33,593 nt of DNA. It comes from Roseomonas rosulenta. GTDB lineage: Bacteria > Pseudomonadota > Alphaproteobacteria > Acetobacterales > Acetobacteraceae. Below the pieces are notes generated by a model that was not told the origin of the DNA, did not search any database, and saw nothing but the letters and a program-made list of their open reading frames with translations. A program made the translations under genes and the position numbers. The stretch's first letter is position 1; every line of letters begins with the position of its first letter. Shown here piece after piece: positions 16,270 to 25,497 of this stretch. The stretch covers positions 1 through 33,593 of the forward strand of contig NZ_JACADR010000019.1 in the NCBI RefSeq assembly GCF_016106005.1, given 5' to 3'.

Positions 16270-17255
16270 GGCTCCATGCGCACGCCGGTGCGCTCCACCA
16301 CGCCCTTGAACTTCTCGAGCTCGGCGACGAAGAAGGCGCGCGTGTCGGCCGGCGTATTGGCGCGCGTCCAGGGCGTGATGCCGGCGACCAGGAAGCGGTC
16401 GTTGAGCTGCGGGTCGCGCAGCGCCTGGTTGATGGCGCGGTTCAGCGCCTCGGTCGCCGCCGCGGGCATGCGCGGCGGGCCCACCACCGAGAACCAGTTG
16501 CCGAGGTCGAAGCCAGGAATGCCGGATTCCGCGAGGGTCGGGATATCGGGGAAGGCGGGGAAGCGCTCGAGCCCGGTCAGCGCGATGCCGCGCACCCGGT
16601 TGTCGCGCACCTGCGCCGCGGCGGAGGCGAGCACCGCGACACCCCAGGCGGTCTCGCCGCGCGCGATGCTCTCGACCATCAGCCCGCCCGAGCGATAGGG
16701 CACATGCGCGAAGCGGCCGCCGAGGTTGAGCGAGACGGCGATCGCCTCGCCGGCGAAATGCGGAATGGAGCCGACGCCGGAGGAGGCATAGGGCATGTCG
16801 TCCTGCGGCCCGGCGCGCAGCTTCGCCACCGCTTCGGCCGCATTCGCCGCCGGGAAGTTGGGCTTCGCCACCAGGATCAGCGGCCCGTTCGCCACCATGC
16901 CGACATGGGTGAAGTCCTCGATCGGGTTGTAGCGCGTCCCACCCTGCATCGCGTTCGGGATCAGCACGTGGGACGACGCCTCGTTCAGCATCAGCACGTG
17001 CCCGTCGGCCGGTTGGCGGCGCAGCCATTCGGCCGCGACCGTGCCGGATGCGCCGGGGCGGTTCTCCACCACGATGCGCGCATTGGGGCCGAGGAAGCCC
17101 TGCATGCGGTCCGCCAGCAGCCGCGCCGTGATGTCGGTGGACCCGCCCGGCGCGAAGCCGCTGACCAGCGTGATGGTGCGGTCGGGGAAGGCCTGCGCGC
17201 GCGCCACGGCGGGGGCGGCAAGAACGGCGAGGGCGATCAGGCTGCGGCGTTGCAT
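16266..17255 (-). CDS. Bug/TctC-type tripartite tricarboxylate transporter substrate-binding protein
   Basis: A 329-residue periplasmic receptor of the Bug (TctC) family, a group greatly expanded in Burkholderiales and Acetobacteraceae. Signal peptide MQRRSLIALAVLAAPAVARA (twin Arg, ARA-Q cleavage). Mature signatures: FPDRTITLVSGFAPGGSTD, VVENRPGASG, HVPYRSGG and the closing FKGVVERTGV. TctA and TctB membrane components are absent, so this is an orphan receptor. ATG 17255. It lies 71 nt after the DUF1345 gene and overlaps the GMC oxidoreductase start (GTGA), so the pair is translationally coupled. Confidence 0.93.
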   Translation of the reverse strand: MQRRSLIALAVLAAPAVARAQAFPDRTITLVSGFAPGGSTDITARLLADRMQGFLGPNARIVVENRPGASGTVAAEWLRRQPADGHVLMLNEASSHVLIPNAMQGGTRYNPIEDFTHVGMVANGPLILVAKPNFPAANAAEAVAKLRAGPQDDMPYASSGVGSIPHFAGEAIAVSLNLGGRFAHVPYRSGGLMVESIARGETAWGVAVLASAAAQVRDNRVRGIALTGLERFPAFPDIPTLAESGIPGFDLGNWFSVVGPPRMPAAATEALNRAINQALRDPQLNDRFLVAGITPWTRANTPADTRAFFVAELEKFKGVVERTGVRMEP

Positions 17256-17326
17256 GAGGACATTTCCCAGGGCGGTTGTCGTTGGCCCCAGGGAAGCGCC
17301 GAACGGGACCGTGCACAAGCCGTTCG

Positions 17327-17959
17327 TCAACCCGTCGCGCTGCCCGCCAGCAGGTTGACGGCGACGCCCAGGATTGCGGCGTTGAAGGTGAAGGCCGCCA
17401 GGCCATGCGCCAGCACCATGCGGCGCATCGCCGGGGAGGATGTCGTCACGTCCGAGACCTGCGCCGTCATCCCCACGGTGAAGCTGAGGTAGAGGAACTC
17501 CAGGCAGTCGGGCTCCCGCCCGCCGGGGAATTCGAGGCCGCCGCCGGCCAGCCAATAGGCATGCGCGTAGTGCACCGCGAACAGCACGTGCAGGTAGATC
17601 CAGGACAGCGTGATCGTGGCGACGCCGAGCGGCCAGGAATGCGCCTGGTGCGCGCCGCCGCCGATCTCGGTGACGACGCCGAGCAGCGCGGCGAAGGCTG
17701 CGGTGAGAGACGCACCGATGATCGCCCAGCGGCTATCCTCGAGCAGCGCCGCATGATCGCGCATCCGCTCCGGTGGCGTGACCAGCAGGTGCCGTACCAG
17801 CAGCGCCGCATGCGTCGCGGCACCCGCGCACCATCCCACCAGGAACGCGGGCCGCAGCGAGTATCCCAGGATCAGCCTGGCAAGCATCCCGGCGAACAGC
17901 AACACGGCCAGCGCCACGACAAGCGATGGCCGGTGCCGCAGCGTCCGCCGTAGCGGCAT
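17327..17959 (-). CDS. DUF1345 family membrane protein
   Basis: A 210-residue integral membrane protein with about four to five helices. It matches the DUF1345 family: a basic N-terminus, RDHAALLEDSRWAI, then SWIYLHVLFAVHYAHAYW and PDCLEFLYLSFTVGMTAQVSD. Function unknown. Start ATG 17959 overlaps the stop of the dehydratase gene by one nt (TGATG), so it is translated as part of the same operon. Confidence 0.88.
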   Translation of the reverse strand: MPLRRTLRHRPSLVVALAVLLFAGMLARLILGYSLRPAFLVGWCAGAATHAALLVRHLLVTPPERMRDHAALLEDSRWAIIGASLTAAFAALLGVVTEIGGGAHQAHSWPLGVATITLSWIYLHVLFAVHYAHAYWLAGGGLEFPGGREPDCLEFLYLSFTVGMTAQVSDVTTSSPAMRRMVLAHGLAAFTFNAAILGVAVNLLAGSATG

Positions 17960-18939
17960 CAGGCTGCCAGGGCGCGCGCGAAGACCGCCGGATCGACATT
18001 GCCGCCGCTGATCACGACGCCGACCACGCCGCCGCGCACTGCGACCTTGCCCGCCAGTACGGCGGCGAGCGCCACCGCGCCGCCGGGTTCCACCACGATC
18101 TTCAGGTGTTCGAAGGCGAAGCGCATGGCGCGGAACACCTCGGCCTCGGTCACCACGGCGCCGCCGGCCAGGTGGCGGTGGTTGATCGCGAAGGTCAGCG
18201 CGCCGGGCTGCTTCGAGAGCAGCGAGTCGCACAGGTTGCTGCCGGTGACGCCGTTGGCCACGCGGCGCCCGGCCTCCAGGGATCGCTTCGTGTCGTCCCA
18301 GCCTTCCGGCTCCACCGCCCAGACCTCGGCCTTGGGCGCGAGGGCTTCGAGCGCCAGTACGCAGCCCGCCGTCAGCCCGCCGCCGCCGGTGCAGATGGCG
18401 ACCGCATCGGGGACCAGGCCAAGGGTCGCCGCATCCTCGATCAGTTCCAGCGCGACGGTGCCCTGGCCGGCGATGACATGCGGGTGGTCGAAGGGCGGGA
18501 TGATGGTAGCGCCGCGCTCGGCGGCCAGGTTCTCGGCCAGCGCGTCGCGGTCCACGCTGTGGCGGTCGAAGGCGACGACCTCCGCGCCCCAGCGCTTCGT
18601 CGCAGCCACCTTGATGGAAGGCGCATCGGTCGGCATGGCGATGGTCGCCTTCATGCCGAGCATGTGCGCGGCCGCTGCGCAGGCCTGGCCGTGATTGCCC
18701 GAGGAATGCGTCACGATGCCCCCGCGCCGCGCCGCGGCGTCGAGCATCAGCGCGGCATTGGTCGCGCCGCGCAGCTTGAAGGAGCCTGTGCGCTGGAGCG
18801 GCTCGGGCTTCACCAGCACCGTCGCGCCGGTGATCTCGTCGAGCAGGGGGTGACGCAGCAGCGGCGTGCGCAGGATGCGCCCGGACAGCCGCTCGGCGGC
18901 GGCGCGCACATCCTCGAAGCTCGGTAGTGTCTCGCTCAT
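17959..18939 (-). CDS. PLP-dependent serine/threonine dehydratase-like enzyme
   Basis: A 326-residue fold-type II PLP enzyme. The Schiff-base Lys is K55 in GSFKLRGA; SSGNHGQA (about 80) and a Gly-rich phosphate loop CTGGGGLTAG (about 176-185) follow. There is no C-terminal ACT regulatory domain, so it is the short catabolic type (threonine/serine dehydratase, serine racemase or hydroxy-aspartate dehydratase), which deaminates a beta-hydroxy amino acid to a keto acid. Start ATG 18939 overlaps the DauA-like gene's stop (ATGA). Pairing with a D-amino-acid dehydrogenase suggests amino-acid scavenging. Confidence 0.92.
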   Translation of the reverse strand: MSETLPSFEDVRAAAERLSGRILRTPLLRHPLLDEITGATVLVKPEPLQRTGSFKLRGATNAALMLDAAARRGGIVTHSSGNHGQACAAAAHMLGMKATIAMPTDAPSIKVAATKRWGAEVVAFDRHSVDRDALAENLAAERGATIIPPFDHPHVIAGQGTVALELIEDAATLGLVPDAVAICTGGGGLTAGCVLALEALAPKAEVWAVEPEGWDDTKRSLEAGRRVANGVTGSNLCDSLLSKQPGALTFAINHRHLAGGAVVTEAEVFRAMRFAFEHLKIVVEPGGAVALAAVLAGKVAVRGGVVGVVISGGNVDPAVFARALAA

Positions 18940-20057
18940 GCCGCTTGCCTCCGCGCGAAGCGTCGCGGGTCGCACAGCGGCACGGCGGCCGCCAGTGCGC
19001 CGGGGTTGCGTCCATCGACCAGTGCGGCCAGCAGCGCGCCGGCGGCGGGTGCCGTCTGCATGCCGTAGCCGCCCTGGCCGACCATCCAGAAAAAGCCGGG
19101 TTCGGCGCCTTCGCCGATCGCGAGGCCGCGATCCGGCGTGAAGGTCCTGAGGCCGGCCCAGCGATGCTCGATGCGCGCGACCGGGATGTCGAGTGCGCGC
19201 TGCATGCGGTCGATCGCGACCGCCACGTCGTATTCGTCGGGCTGCGCGTCGTAGGGGGCGGTGTCGGTCTCGTCGGCGGGGCTGACCATGAGTTTCCGCC
19301 GTGCTTCGGCGCGCACGTACCAGCCGTGGCCGGCATCGCCGAGCAGCGGCCACTCGGTGCAGTCGTAATCCCCCGGATCGACGATGCAGGCGGTGCGGCG
19401 CTTGGGCTGCAGGCCGATCGGGTCGAGCCCGGCGATCCGCGCGACCTCGTCGCCCCAGGCGCCGGCGGCGTTGACGATGACGGGGGCGGAGAAGATCGCG
19501 CCGCTGGCGGTCTCGGCGTGCCAGGCGCCGGCCTCGCGCCATATGCGCCCGGCGCGCGCACGCAGCGCGAGCGTGCCGCCGGCGGCGCGCGCTTGGCGCA
19601 GGAAGCCCTGGTGCATGGCGGCGACATCGATGTCGAAGCAATCGGATTCGATCGCGGCCATGGCGGCGTAGCCAGGGCGCAGCGCGGGGACCATGGCCTG
19701 CACCTCGGCCAGCGCGATCTCGTGCATGTCGTCGCCTTCGGCGATCATCGCGCGCAGCTGGTCCACCTGGTCGGGCGGGGCGAGGTGCACGACGGGGCGC
19801 GGGCGCATCAGTGGCGCGTCGGCGAAGCCCGGCGGCGGCGATTCGAAGAAGGCGCGCGACGCAGCGGTGAGAATGCGCGCATCGGGGCTGCCGTAGTTGC
19901 GGATCCAGATCGCCGCGGAACGGCCGGTGGCATGGTAGCCGGCACTCTCCTCGGCTTCCAGGAGTGCGACGCGGCGGGTGGTGGAGAGATGCGCGGCGGC
20001 TGTCGCGCCGGCGATCCCGGCACCGATGACAAGGGCATCGAAGGCATGGCTGACCAT
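18936..20057 (-). CDS. DauA-like FAD-dependent D-amino-acid dehydrogenase
   Basis: A 373-residue DAO-family flavoprotein. FAD motif G12-AGIAG17, then GYHATGRSAA (about 40-49), LTAASRAFFESPP, the segment NAAGAWGDEVARIAG, IGLQPKRRTA, EHRWAGLRTF and FFWMVGQGGYGMQT near the end. These blocks line up closely with my recall of Pseudomonas D-arginine dehydrogenase DauA, which oxidises many D-amino acids to 2-keto acids and ammonia. ATG 20057 is preferred because no ribosome site precedes the in-frame ATG at 20099. It is first in a minus-strand operon with the dehydratase and DUF1345 genes. Confidence 0.88.
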   Translation of the reverse strand: MVSHAFDALVIGAGIAGATAAAHLSTTRRVALLEAEESAGYHATGRSAAIWIRNYGSPDARILTAASRAFFESPPPGFADAPLMRPRPVVHLAPPDQVDQLRAMIAEGDDMHEIALAEVQAMVPALRPGYAAMAAIESDCFDIDVAAMHQGFLRQARAAGGTLALRARAGRIWREAGAWHAETASGAIFSAPVIVNAAGAWGDEVARIAGLDPIGLQPKRRTACIVDPGDYDCTEWPLLGDAGHGWYVRAEARRKLMVSPADETDTAPYDAQPDEYDVAVAIDRMQRALDIPVARIEHRWAGLRTFTPDRGLAIGEGAEPGFFWMVGQGGYGMQTAPAAGALLAALVDGRNPGALAAAVPLCDPRRFARRQAA

Positions 20058-20120
20058 CGCATCAGCCTGCGCCGAGGCCCCGCGAGGGGCAAGCGACATT
20101 GGTTACATGTCGTAAGGTCG

Positions 20121-20150
20121 TTGCCATGCGCGTTGATCCCTGACTAACCT
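20121..20150 (+). promoter_or_regulatory. Candidate promoter for the CUT1 importer operon
   Basis: TTGCCA (20121-20126, 5 of 6 to TTGACA) and TAACCT (20145-20150, 3 of 6) are separated by 18 nt, 65 nt before the receptor start. The region is a divergent intergenic gap, so the DauA-like gene's promoter must also lie here; I see no clear match for it. Confidence 0.3.
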
Positions 20151-20214
20151 TCCTGCGACCGAGAAGCGGGCTCGGCACCGAAGTCCGCCCCGGGGAGAGA
20201 ACGGAAGGGAAAGC

Positions 20215-21576
20215 ATGTCCAAGAGCGGGATCACCCGGCGCAGCGTGATGCGCAGCGGGGCGGGGGTTGCGGCGGCCGGGGCGCTCGGTGCGCCGATGGT
20301 CCACGCGCAGGGAACGGCGGGCAGCCTGCGCTTCGCCTTCTGGGACCATTGGGTGCCGGGTGCGAACGGCGCGCTGCAGCAGCTGGCCCAGCGCTGGGGC
20401 GAGCGCAACCGCGTCAACATGACGCTCGACTTCATCAACACGACCGGCAACCAGCTGCAGCTGACCATCGCCGCGCAGGCGCAGTCGCGCAGCGGGCATG
20501 ACGGCATCTCGCTGCTGCCCTGGGACCCGGGCACCTACGCGAGCCAGCTCGAGCCCTGCGACGACGTGATGGGCCGCCTGATCGCGAAGTACGGTGCCGT
20601 CAACCCGGTCGCCGAGTTCCTGGGCAAGCGGGAGGGCGCGTGGCGTGGCGTGCCGGCCACGGCGGGCACCCAGACCAAGCCTGCCTGCGTGCGCTTCGAC
20701 CTGATGCAGCAGCATGCGGGCATCGACATCCGCGCCATGTGGCCCGCCAGCGGCCAGCGCGGCCCCACCGCGGACCAATGGACCTGGGACACCTTCCTGC
20801 AGGCGGCCGAGAAGTGTCACGCCGCTGGCTTCCCCTTCGGCCTGCCGATGGGCCAGTTCACGGATGCGGTGGACTGGGTGGGCGCGCTGTTCATTTCGTA
20901 TGGCGCGCGCGTCACCGACGAGCGAGGCAACCCGACCATCCGCGGCAACCAGGAACTGCGCCAGGCGATCGACTATGCGGTGCGCCTGTCGCGCTTCCTG
21001 CCGAACGATGTCTGGGCCTGGGATGATGCGTCGAACAACCGTGCGCTGATCTCCGGCCGCTCGGCTCTGATCTTCAACCCCCCGTCGGCCTGGGCGGTGG
21101 CCAAGCGCGACGCGCCGCAGGTGGCCGAGAATTGCTGGACGGTTCCGATGCCGGCCGGCCCGCGCGGCCGCTTCCTCGCCTACCTGCCCTACGTCACGGG
21201 CATCTGGGCCTTCGGACGCAACAAGACCGCGGCGAAGGCGTTCCTCGAGTTCATCTCGGAGCGCGAGAGCGCTGAGCTGTGCTCGACCATGTCGCAGGGC
21301 TACGACATCCCGCCCTTCCTGAGTATGGCCGACTTCCCGGTCTGGGAACGCGAAGGTCCGCCGGTGGGCACCATCTACAACTACCCGCTCAAGCCCCACC
21401 ATCAGGCGACCTACGCCATCGCCTTCTCGCCCGCCCCGCCGGAGCTGGCGCAGCAGATGTACATCCGGGCGCTCAACACCCAGGTGATCGCGCGCATCGC
21501 CCAGGGTGGGGAGAACATGGAGACCGCGCTCGGCTGGCTCGAGCGCGAGATCACCAACATGCGTCGCGGCGGCTGA
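20215..21576 (+). CDS. CUT1-type ABC importer, extracellular solute-binding protein
   Basis: A 453-residue family-1 solute-binding protein. N-terminal ITRRSVMRSGAGVAAAGALG carries a twin-arginine-like motif (R8-R9) and cleavage near VHAQ (residue 32), so Tat export is likely. The mature domain starts LRFAFWDHWVPGANG and has late blocks LPYVTGIWAFG and AKAFLEFISERESAEL typical of sugar/glycerol-phosphate-type receptors. The ribosome site GGAAGGGA lies 4-5 nt upstream of ATG 20215. It is followed by two permeases and an ATPase, forming a complete importer. Ligand unknown; carbohydrate or polyol most likely. Confidence 0.92.
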   Translation: MSKSGITRRSVMRSGAGVAAAGALGAPMVHAQGTAGSLRFAFWDHWVPGANGALQQLAQRWGERNRVNMTLDFINTTGNQLQLTIAAQAQSRSGHDGISLLPWDPGTYASQLEPCDDVMGRLIAKYGAVNPVAEFLGKREGAWRGVPATAGTQTKPACVRFDLMQQHAGIDIRAMWPASGQRGPTADQWTWDTFLQAAEKCHAAGFPFGLPMGQFTDAVDWVGALFISYGARVTDERGNPTIRGNQELRQAIDYAVRLSRFLPNDVWAWDDASNNRALISGRSALIFNPPSAWAVAKRDAPQVAENCWTVPMPAGPRGRFLAYLPYVTGIWAFGRNKTAAKAFLEFISERESAELCSTMSQGYDIPPFLSMADFPVWEREGPPVGTIYNYPLKPHHQATYAIAFSPAPPELAQQMYIRALNTQVIARIAQGGENMETALGWLEREITNMRRGG

Positions 21577-21673
21577 CGCGCGCCCGCGCGCCGGGTGCGG
21601 CGCGCGGGGCTTGTGCGGCGGGGTGGCCCCCCGCCGCCGTTCGCCGGCGGGCGATTTCGCAGGAGCGATCCTC

Positions 21674-22606
21674 ATGGCAGACGGCAGCATGGTGATGCAG
21701 GGCGCGCCCGCGCCGATGGCGGGGTCGTCGCTGAGGCGCTTCGCGCGCCGGCGTTCGACCGTCGCCTTCCTGATGACGCTGCCGCTGATCCTCGTGATCG
21801 GCGGGCTGGTCGCCTGGCCGGCGGGCTACGCGATCTACCTGTCCATGCTGAACCGCCGGATGACGCAATTCATCGGGCTGACGAATTTCGAGATCCTGCT
21901 CGAATCCGACAGCTTCCGGATGGTGATCTTCCAGTCGGTGTTCTTTGCCGTCACCGCGGTGATCCTGAAGGCGCTGATCGGCTTCTGGCTGGCGCACATG
22001 CTGCACCACATCCCCACCCAGGGGCAGCGCAAGTGGCGCGGCATGCTGCTGGTGCCCTGGGTGATCCCGCCGGCGCTGTCCACGCTCGGCTGGTGGTGGA
22101 TGTTCGACCCCAGCTACTCCTCGATCAACTGGCTGCTGAACGTCTTCGCGGTTCCATCGGTGCCGTGGCTGGGCGAGCCGTGGTGGGCGCGCATCAGCGT
22201 CATCATCGTCAATGTCTGGTACGGCGCGCCATTCTTCATGATCATGTACCTGGCGGCGCTGAAATCGGTGCCGGAGGCGCTCTATGAGGCCGCGGCGATC
22301 GACGGCGCCACGTCGTGGCAGAGGCTGCGCTACATCACCCTGCCGATGATGCGCAACATCATCTCCATCACGGTGCTGTTCAGCCTCATCGTCACCTTCG
22401 CGAACTACGACATCGTGCGCGTGCTGACCAATGGCGGCCCGCGCGACCTCACGCATGTCTTCGCGTCTTATGCCTTCCAGGTCGGCATCCTGGCCGGCAA
22501 CATCCCGCGCGGCGCGGCGGTGAGCCTGTTCATGTTCCCGATCCTGGGCGTGATCGCCTTCTTCGTGCTGCGCGGCATCAACAAGCGGAACCGGGAGGAG
22601 GCGTGA
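21674..22606 (+). CDS. CUT1-type ABC importer permease (MalF/UgpA-like)
   Basis: A 310-residue inner-membrane permease with six helices. The EAA loop that docks the ATPase reads EALYEAAAIDGATSWQRLRY followed by ITLPMM. The N-terminal extension of about 30 residues is polar. ATG 21674 has AGGAG 8 nt upstream. It lies 97 nt after the receptor gene; its stop overlaps the next permease start by one nt (TGATG). Confidence 0.95.
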   Translation: MADGSMVMQGAPAPMAGSSLRRFARRRSTVAFLMTLPLILVIGGLVAWPAGYAIYLSMLNRRMTQFIGLTNFEILLESDSFRMVIFQSVFFAVTAVILKALIGFWLAHMLHHIPTQGQRKWRGMLLVPWVIPPALSTLGWWWMFDPSYSSINWLLNVFAVPSVPWLGEPWWARISVIIVNVWYGAPFFMIMYLAALKSVPEALYEAAAIDGATSWQRLRYITLPMMRNIISITVLFSLIVTFANYDIVRVLTNGGPRDLTHVFASYAFQVGILAGNIPRGAAVSLFMFPILGVIAFFVLRGINKRNREEA

Positions 22607-23505
22607 TGTCGACGACGACCACGGCGCAGACGCACCCGCGCGGGATATTCCACAAGGCCGGCAGCCTGCGGGCCGAACGGCGCTGGGCGCTCTGGAGCGC
22701 CTACATCTCCCTGGTGATTGCCGCGATCATCATGCTGGCGCCGCCTGCCTACATGCTGCTGACCAGCATCAAGACCAGTGCCGAGATCGCCGACCTGTCG
22801 GGCAATCCGTGGTGGGTGCGGTCCCCCACCTTCGAGAACTACTGGGCGCTAATCAACAACGCGATGTTCCGGGGTTTCTTCTGGAACAGCGTGAAGGTGA
22901 CGATCGCGGTGGTCACCCTCTCGATGGTGATCTCGGTGCTGGCGGCCTTCGCGCTCGGGAGGATGCGGTTCTGGGGCAGCCAGTTCCTCGCCACGGGCGT
23001 GTTCCTGACCTACCTGGTGCCCGATACGCTGCTGTTCATCCCGCTCTACCAGATCGTCGGCGGGCTGGGGCTGCTCGACAATGCGTGGGGGCTGGTGCTG
23101 GTCTATCCGACGCTGACGGTGCCTTTCTGCACCTGGATCATGATCGGATACTTCGCATCGATCCCGAAGGAGTTGGACGAGGCGGCGCTGATTGATGGCG
23201 CGAACTGGCTGCAGATGCTCACGCGCATCTTCATCCCCGTGGCGCTGCCCGGCATCATCGCGGCGACGATCTTTGCCTTCACGGTGTCCTGGGCGGCCTT
23301 CGTGTACCCCACGGCGTTCATCACTTCGCCTTCCGAGATGCCGATGACGATCGGCGTGGTCAGCCAGCTGATCCGTGGCGACACCTTCGCGTGGGGGCAG
23401 CTCATGGCGGGCGCGCTGCTGGCGGCATTGCCGCCGGTGGTCGTCTACGCCTTCCTCATGGACTACTATATCGCCGGTCTGACTGCCGGCGCGACAAAGG
23501 GCTGA
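22606..23505 (+). CDS. CUT1-type ABC importer permease (MalG/UgpE-like)
   Basis: A 299-residue second permease with six helices. The EAA loop reads IPKELDEAALIDGANWLQML and continues RIFIPVALPG. NSVKVTIAVVTLSMVISVLAAFALGR is the characteristic MalG-type segment after helix 1. ATG 22606 shares its A with the upstream stop and has GGAGG just before. The C-terminal DYYIAGLTAGATKG is the usual end of this family (short G-A-x-K-G tail). Confidence 0.95.
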   Translation: MSTTTTAQTHPRGIFHKAGSLRAERRWALWSAYISLVIAAIIMLAPPAYMLLTSIKTSAEIADLSGNPWWVRSPTFENYWALINNAMFRGFFWNSVKVTIAVVTLSMVISVLAAFALGRMRFWGSQFLATGVFLTYLVPDTLLFIPLYQIVGGLGLLDNAWGLVLVYPTLTVPFCTWIMIGYFASIPKELDEAALIDGANWLQMLTRIFIPVALPGIIAATIFAFTVSWAAFVYPTAFITSPSEMPMTIGVVSQLIRGDTFAWGQLMAGALLAALPPVVVYAFLMDYYIAGLTAGATKG

Positions 23506-23511
23506 ATTCGC

Positions 23512-24612
23512 ATGGCGCAGGTTTCGCTTCGCAAGGTCGTCAAGGCCTATGAGGGTGGCGTGCAGGCGGTGAAGGGCATCGACCTCGAGATCGCCGACCA
23601 TGAATTCGTCGTGCTGGTCGGCCCGTCGGGCTGCGGCAAGTCGACCACGCTGCGCATGATCGCCGGGCTCGAGGAGATCACGGGCGGGGACATCGCGATC
23701 GGCGGCACCGTCGTCAACGACATCCCGCCGCGCGACCGCGACATCGCGATGGTGTTCCAGAACTACGCGCTCTATCCGCACATGTCGGTCTACGACAACA
23801 TGGCCTTCGGCCTGACGCTGCGGAAGTTCCCCAAGGCCGAGATCGACAAGCGCGTGAAGGAAGCCGCACGCATCCTCGACATCACGCCGTTGCTCGAACG
23901 CAAGCCCAAGGCGCTCTCGGGCGGGCAGCGACAGCGCGTCGCGATGGGCCGCGCCATCGTGCGCGACCCCAAGGTCTTCCTGTTCGACGAACCGCTGTCG
24001 AACCTCGATGCCAAGCTGCGCGTGCAGATGCGCACCGAGATCAAGAAGGTCCACCAGACCGTCAAGACCACCACCATCTACGTGACACACGACCAGGTCG
24101 AGGCGATGACGCTGGCCGACCGCGTGGTGGTGATGAACCATGGCGTGATCGAGCAGGTGGGCCCGCCGCAGGTGCTGTACCACACGCCCGCCACGCGCTT
24201 CGTCGCGGGTTTCATCGGGAGCCCGGCGATGAACTTCATCCCCGCGCGGCTCGAGGAAGCCTCCGGCGCGCTGCGCCTGCACCTGCCCGGCGGCATGAGC
24301 GTGGACATTCCCGAGGCGCGCACCGCGCGCTACCGGTCCTATGCCGGCAAGGATGTCGTCTTCGGCATCCGCCCCGAACACCTCACCGACGACAAGCCGA
24401 CCGACAAGACGAACCCGGCGCCGATGATCCTCACGCCCGAGGTCATCGAGCCGATGGGCATGGAGACGCTCGCGCATTTCAAGCTGGAAGGCGCGGAGCT
24501 GACGGCGCGGCTCGATCCCGCCACGCCGGCCGAGGTGGGTCAGCCCCTGCGCCTGATCGCGCACATGGACCAGATGCATCTGATCGACCCCACCACCGAC
24601 AAGGTCATTTGA
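23512..24612 (+). CDS. CUT1-type ABC importer ATPase (UgpC/MsmX-like)
   Basis: A 366-residue ATPase that energises the importer. Walker A G37-PSGCGKST45, Q-loop Q83, signature L135-SGGQ139, Walker B VFLFDE (155-160) and the H-loop in [10 protein letters not shown]. The C-terminal about 120 residues form the TOBE/MOE domain ([21 protein letters not shown]) that can bind regulators. All catalytic motifs are intact, in contrast to the ABC protein at 26578-28410. The next gene starts at the nucleotide after its stop. Confidence 0.96.
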   Translation: MAQVSLRKVVKAYEGGVQAVKGIDLEIADHEFVVLVGPSGCGKSTTLRMIAGLEEITGGDIAIGGTVVNDIPPRDRDIAMVFQNYALYPHMSVYDNMAFGLTLRKFPKAEIDKRVKEAARILDITPLLERKPKALSGGQRQRVAMGRAIVRDPKVFLFDEPLSNLDAKLRVQMRTEIKKVHQTVKTTTIYVTHDQVEAMTLADRVVVMNHGVIEQVGPPQVLYHTPATRFVAGFIGSPAMNFIPARLEEASGALRLHLPGGMSVDIPEARTARYRSYAGKDVVFGIRPEHLTDDKPTDKTNPAPMILTPEVIEPMGMETLAHFKLEGAELTARLDPATPAEVGQPLRLIAHMDQMHLIDPTTDKVI

Positions 24613-25371
24613 ATGAAGCGCCTCGAAGGGAAGTCCGCCTGGGTCACCGGGGCGGGCAGCGGCATCGGCCGCGCCATCGCCATCGCCTTCGCCGCCGAGG
24701 GTGCGAAGGTCGCACTGACCGGCCGGCGCACCGGCCCGCTCGAGGAGACGGCGGCGATGCTCGGCGGGGCCGCGGCGATCGTGCCGGCCGACCTGACCGA
24801 CCAGGCCCAGGTCGCCGCCGCGCTCGCGAAGGTCGAGGCCACGATCGGCGGACCCGACATCCTGGTGAACAACGCCGGCGTGAACCTGCCCCGGCGCTAC
24901 CTGCACCAGCTCACACCCGAGGCGATCCACGCGCTCGTCGACGGCAACCTCACCGCGCCCTTCATGACCTCGGTCGCCGTGCTGCCGGGTATGCGCGCGC
25001 GCGGCGGCGGGCACCTGGTGCAGATCGCCTCGATGGCAGGCAAGAACATCTCCTTCCTCTCGGGGCCCGGCTACACCGCGGCGAAGCACGGCTTCGTCGC
25101 GCTGTCCCAGGCGATCAACCAGGAGAACGGCATCCACAACATCCGATCCTGCTGCATCTGCCCGGGCGAGGTCGCCACCGACATCCTGAAGAATCGCCCG
25201 GAGCCCGTGCCGGCCGAGGAGATCGAGCGCCTGCTGCAGCCCGAGGACATCGCCGCCATGGCGCTGTTCGTCGTCACCATGCCGGCGCGCGCGAACATCA
25301 CCGAGATGCTGGTCACACCCACCTACATGCGGCTGCTGGCACCGCAGGCGAAGAAGATCGCGGCGATGTAG
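24613..25371 (+). CDS. Short-chain dehydrogenase/reductase (classical SDR)
   Basis: A 252-residue classical SDR. The cofactor motif is T12-GAGSGIG19, NNAG at 86-89, and the catalytic tetrad N112, S140, Y154-x3-K158. The Arg pair after the second strand (GRRT) without an acidic residue hints at NADP preference, but this is a weak guide. It starts immediately after the ABC ATPase stop with no gap, so it most likely acts on the imported compound, for example oxidising a hydroxyl of a sugar or polyol. Confidence 0.92.
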   Translation: MKRLEGKSAWVTGAGSGIGRAIAIAFAAEGAKVALTGRRTGPLEETAAMLGGAAAIVPADLTDQAQVAAALAKVEATIGGPDILVNNAGVNLPRRYLHQLTPEAIHALVDGNLTAPFMTSVAVLPGMRARGGGHLVQIASMAGKNISFLSGPGYTAAKHGFVALSQAINQENGIHNIRSCCICPGEVATDILKNRPEPVPAEEIERLLQPEDIAAMALFVVTMPARANITEMLVTPTYMRLLAPQAKKIAAM

Positions 25372-25378
25372 GACAGGT

Positions 25379-25398
25379 CGGGGGAGGGAACTCCCCCG
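25379..25398 (+). terminator. 8-bp hairpin after the SDR gene
   Basis: CGGGGGAG (25379-25386) pairs with CTCCCCCG (25391-25398) over a GGAA loop, just 8 nt after the SDR stop and within the 126-nt gap before the Ldh2 gene. A short perfect inverted repeat GACCTC-G-GAGGTC lies closer to the Ldh2 start and overlaps its GGAGG. Partial termination or translational control is plausible. Confidence 0.45.
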
Positions 25399-25497
25399 GA
25401 CCGGGACCCCGCGACGTCGCCGTGCGACGCCGCAGGGATCACAAGCCCTCCCTTTTCTGGCCATTGGGGACTGACCTCGGAGGTCGGCGACACACAC

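Noticed and set aside
16270-17406. A 379-codon N-terminal extension of the GMC oxidoreductase frame, suggesting a fusion
   Set aside because: The extension is the shadow of the Bug receptor gene; GMC homology starts right at GTG 16269, which overlaps the receptor's stop.
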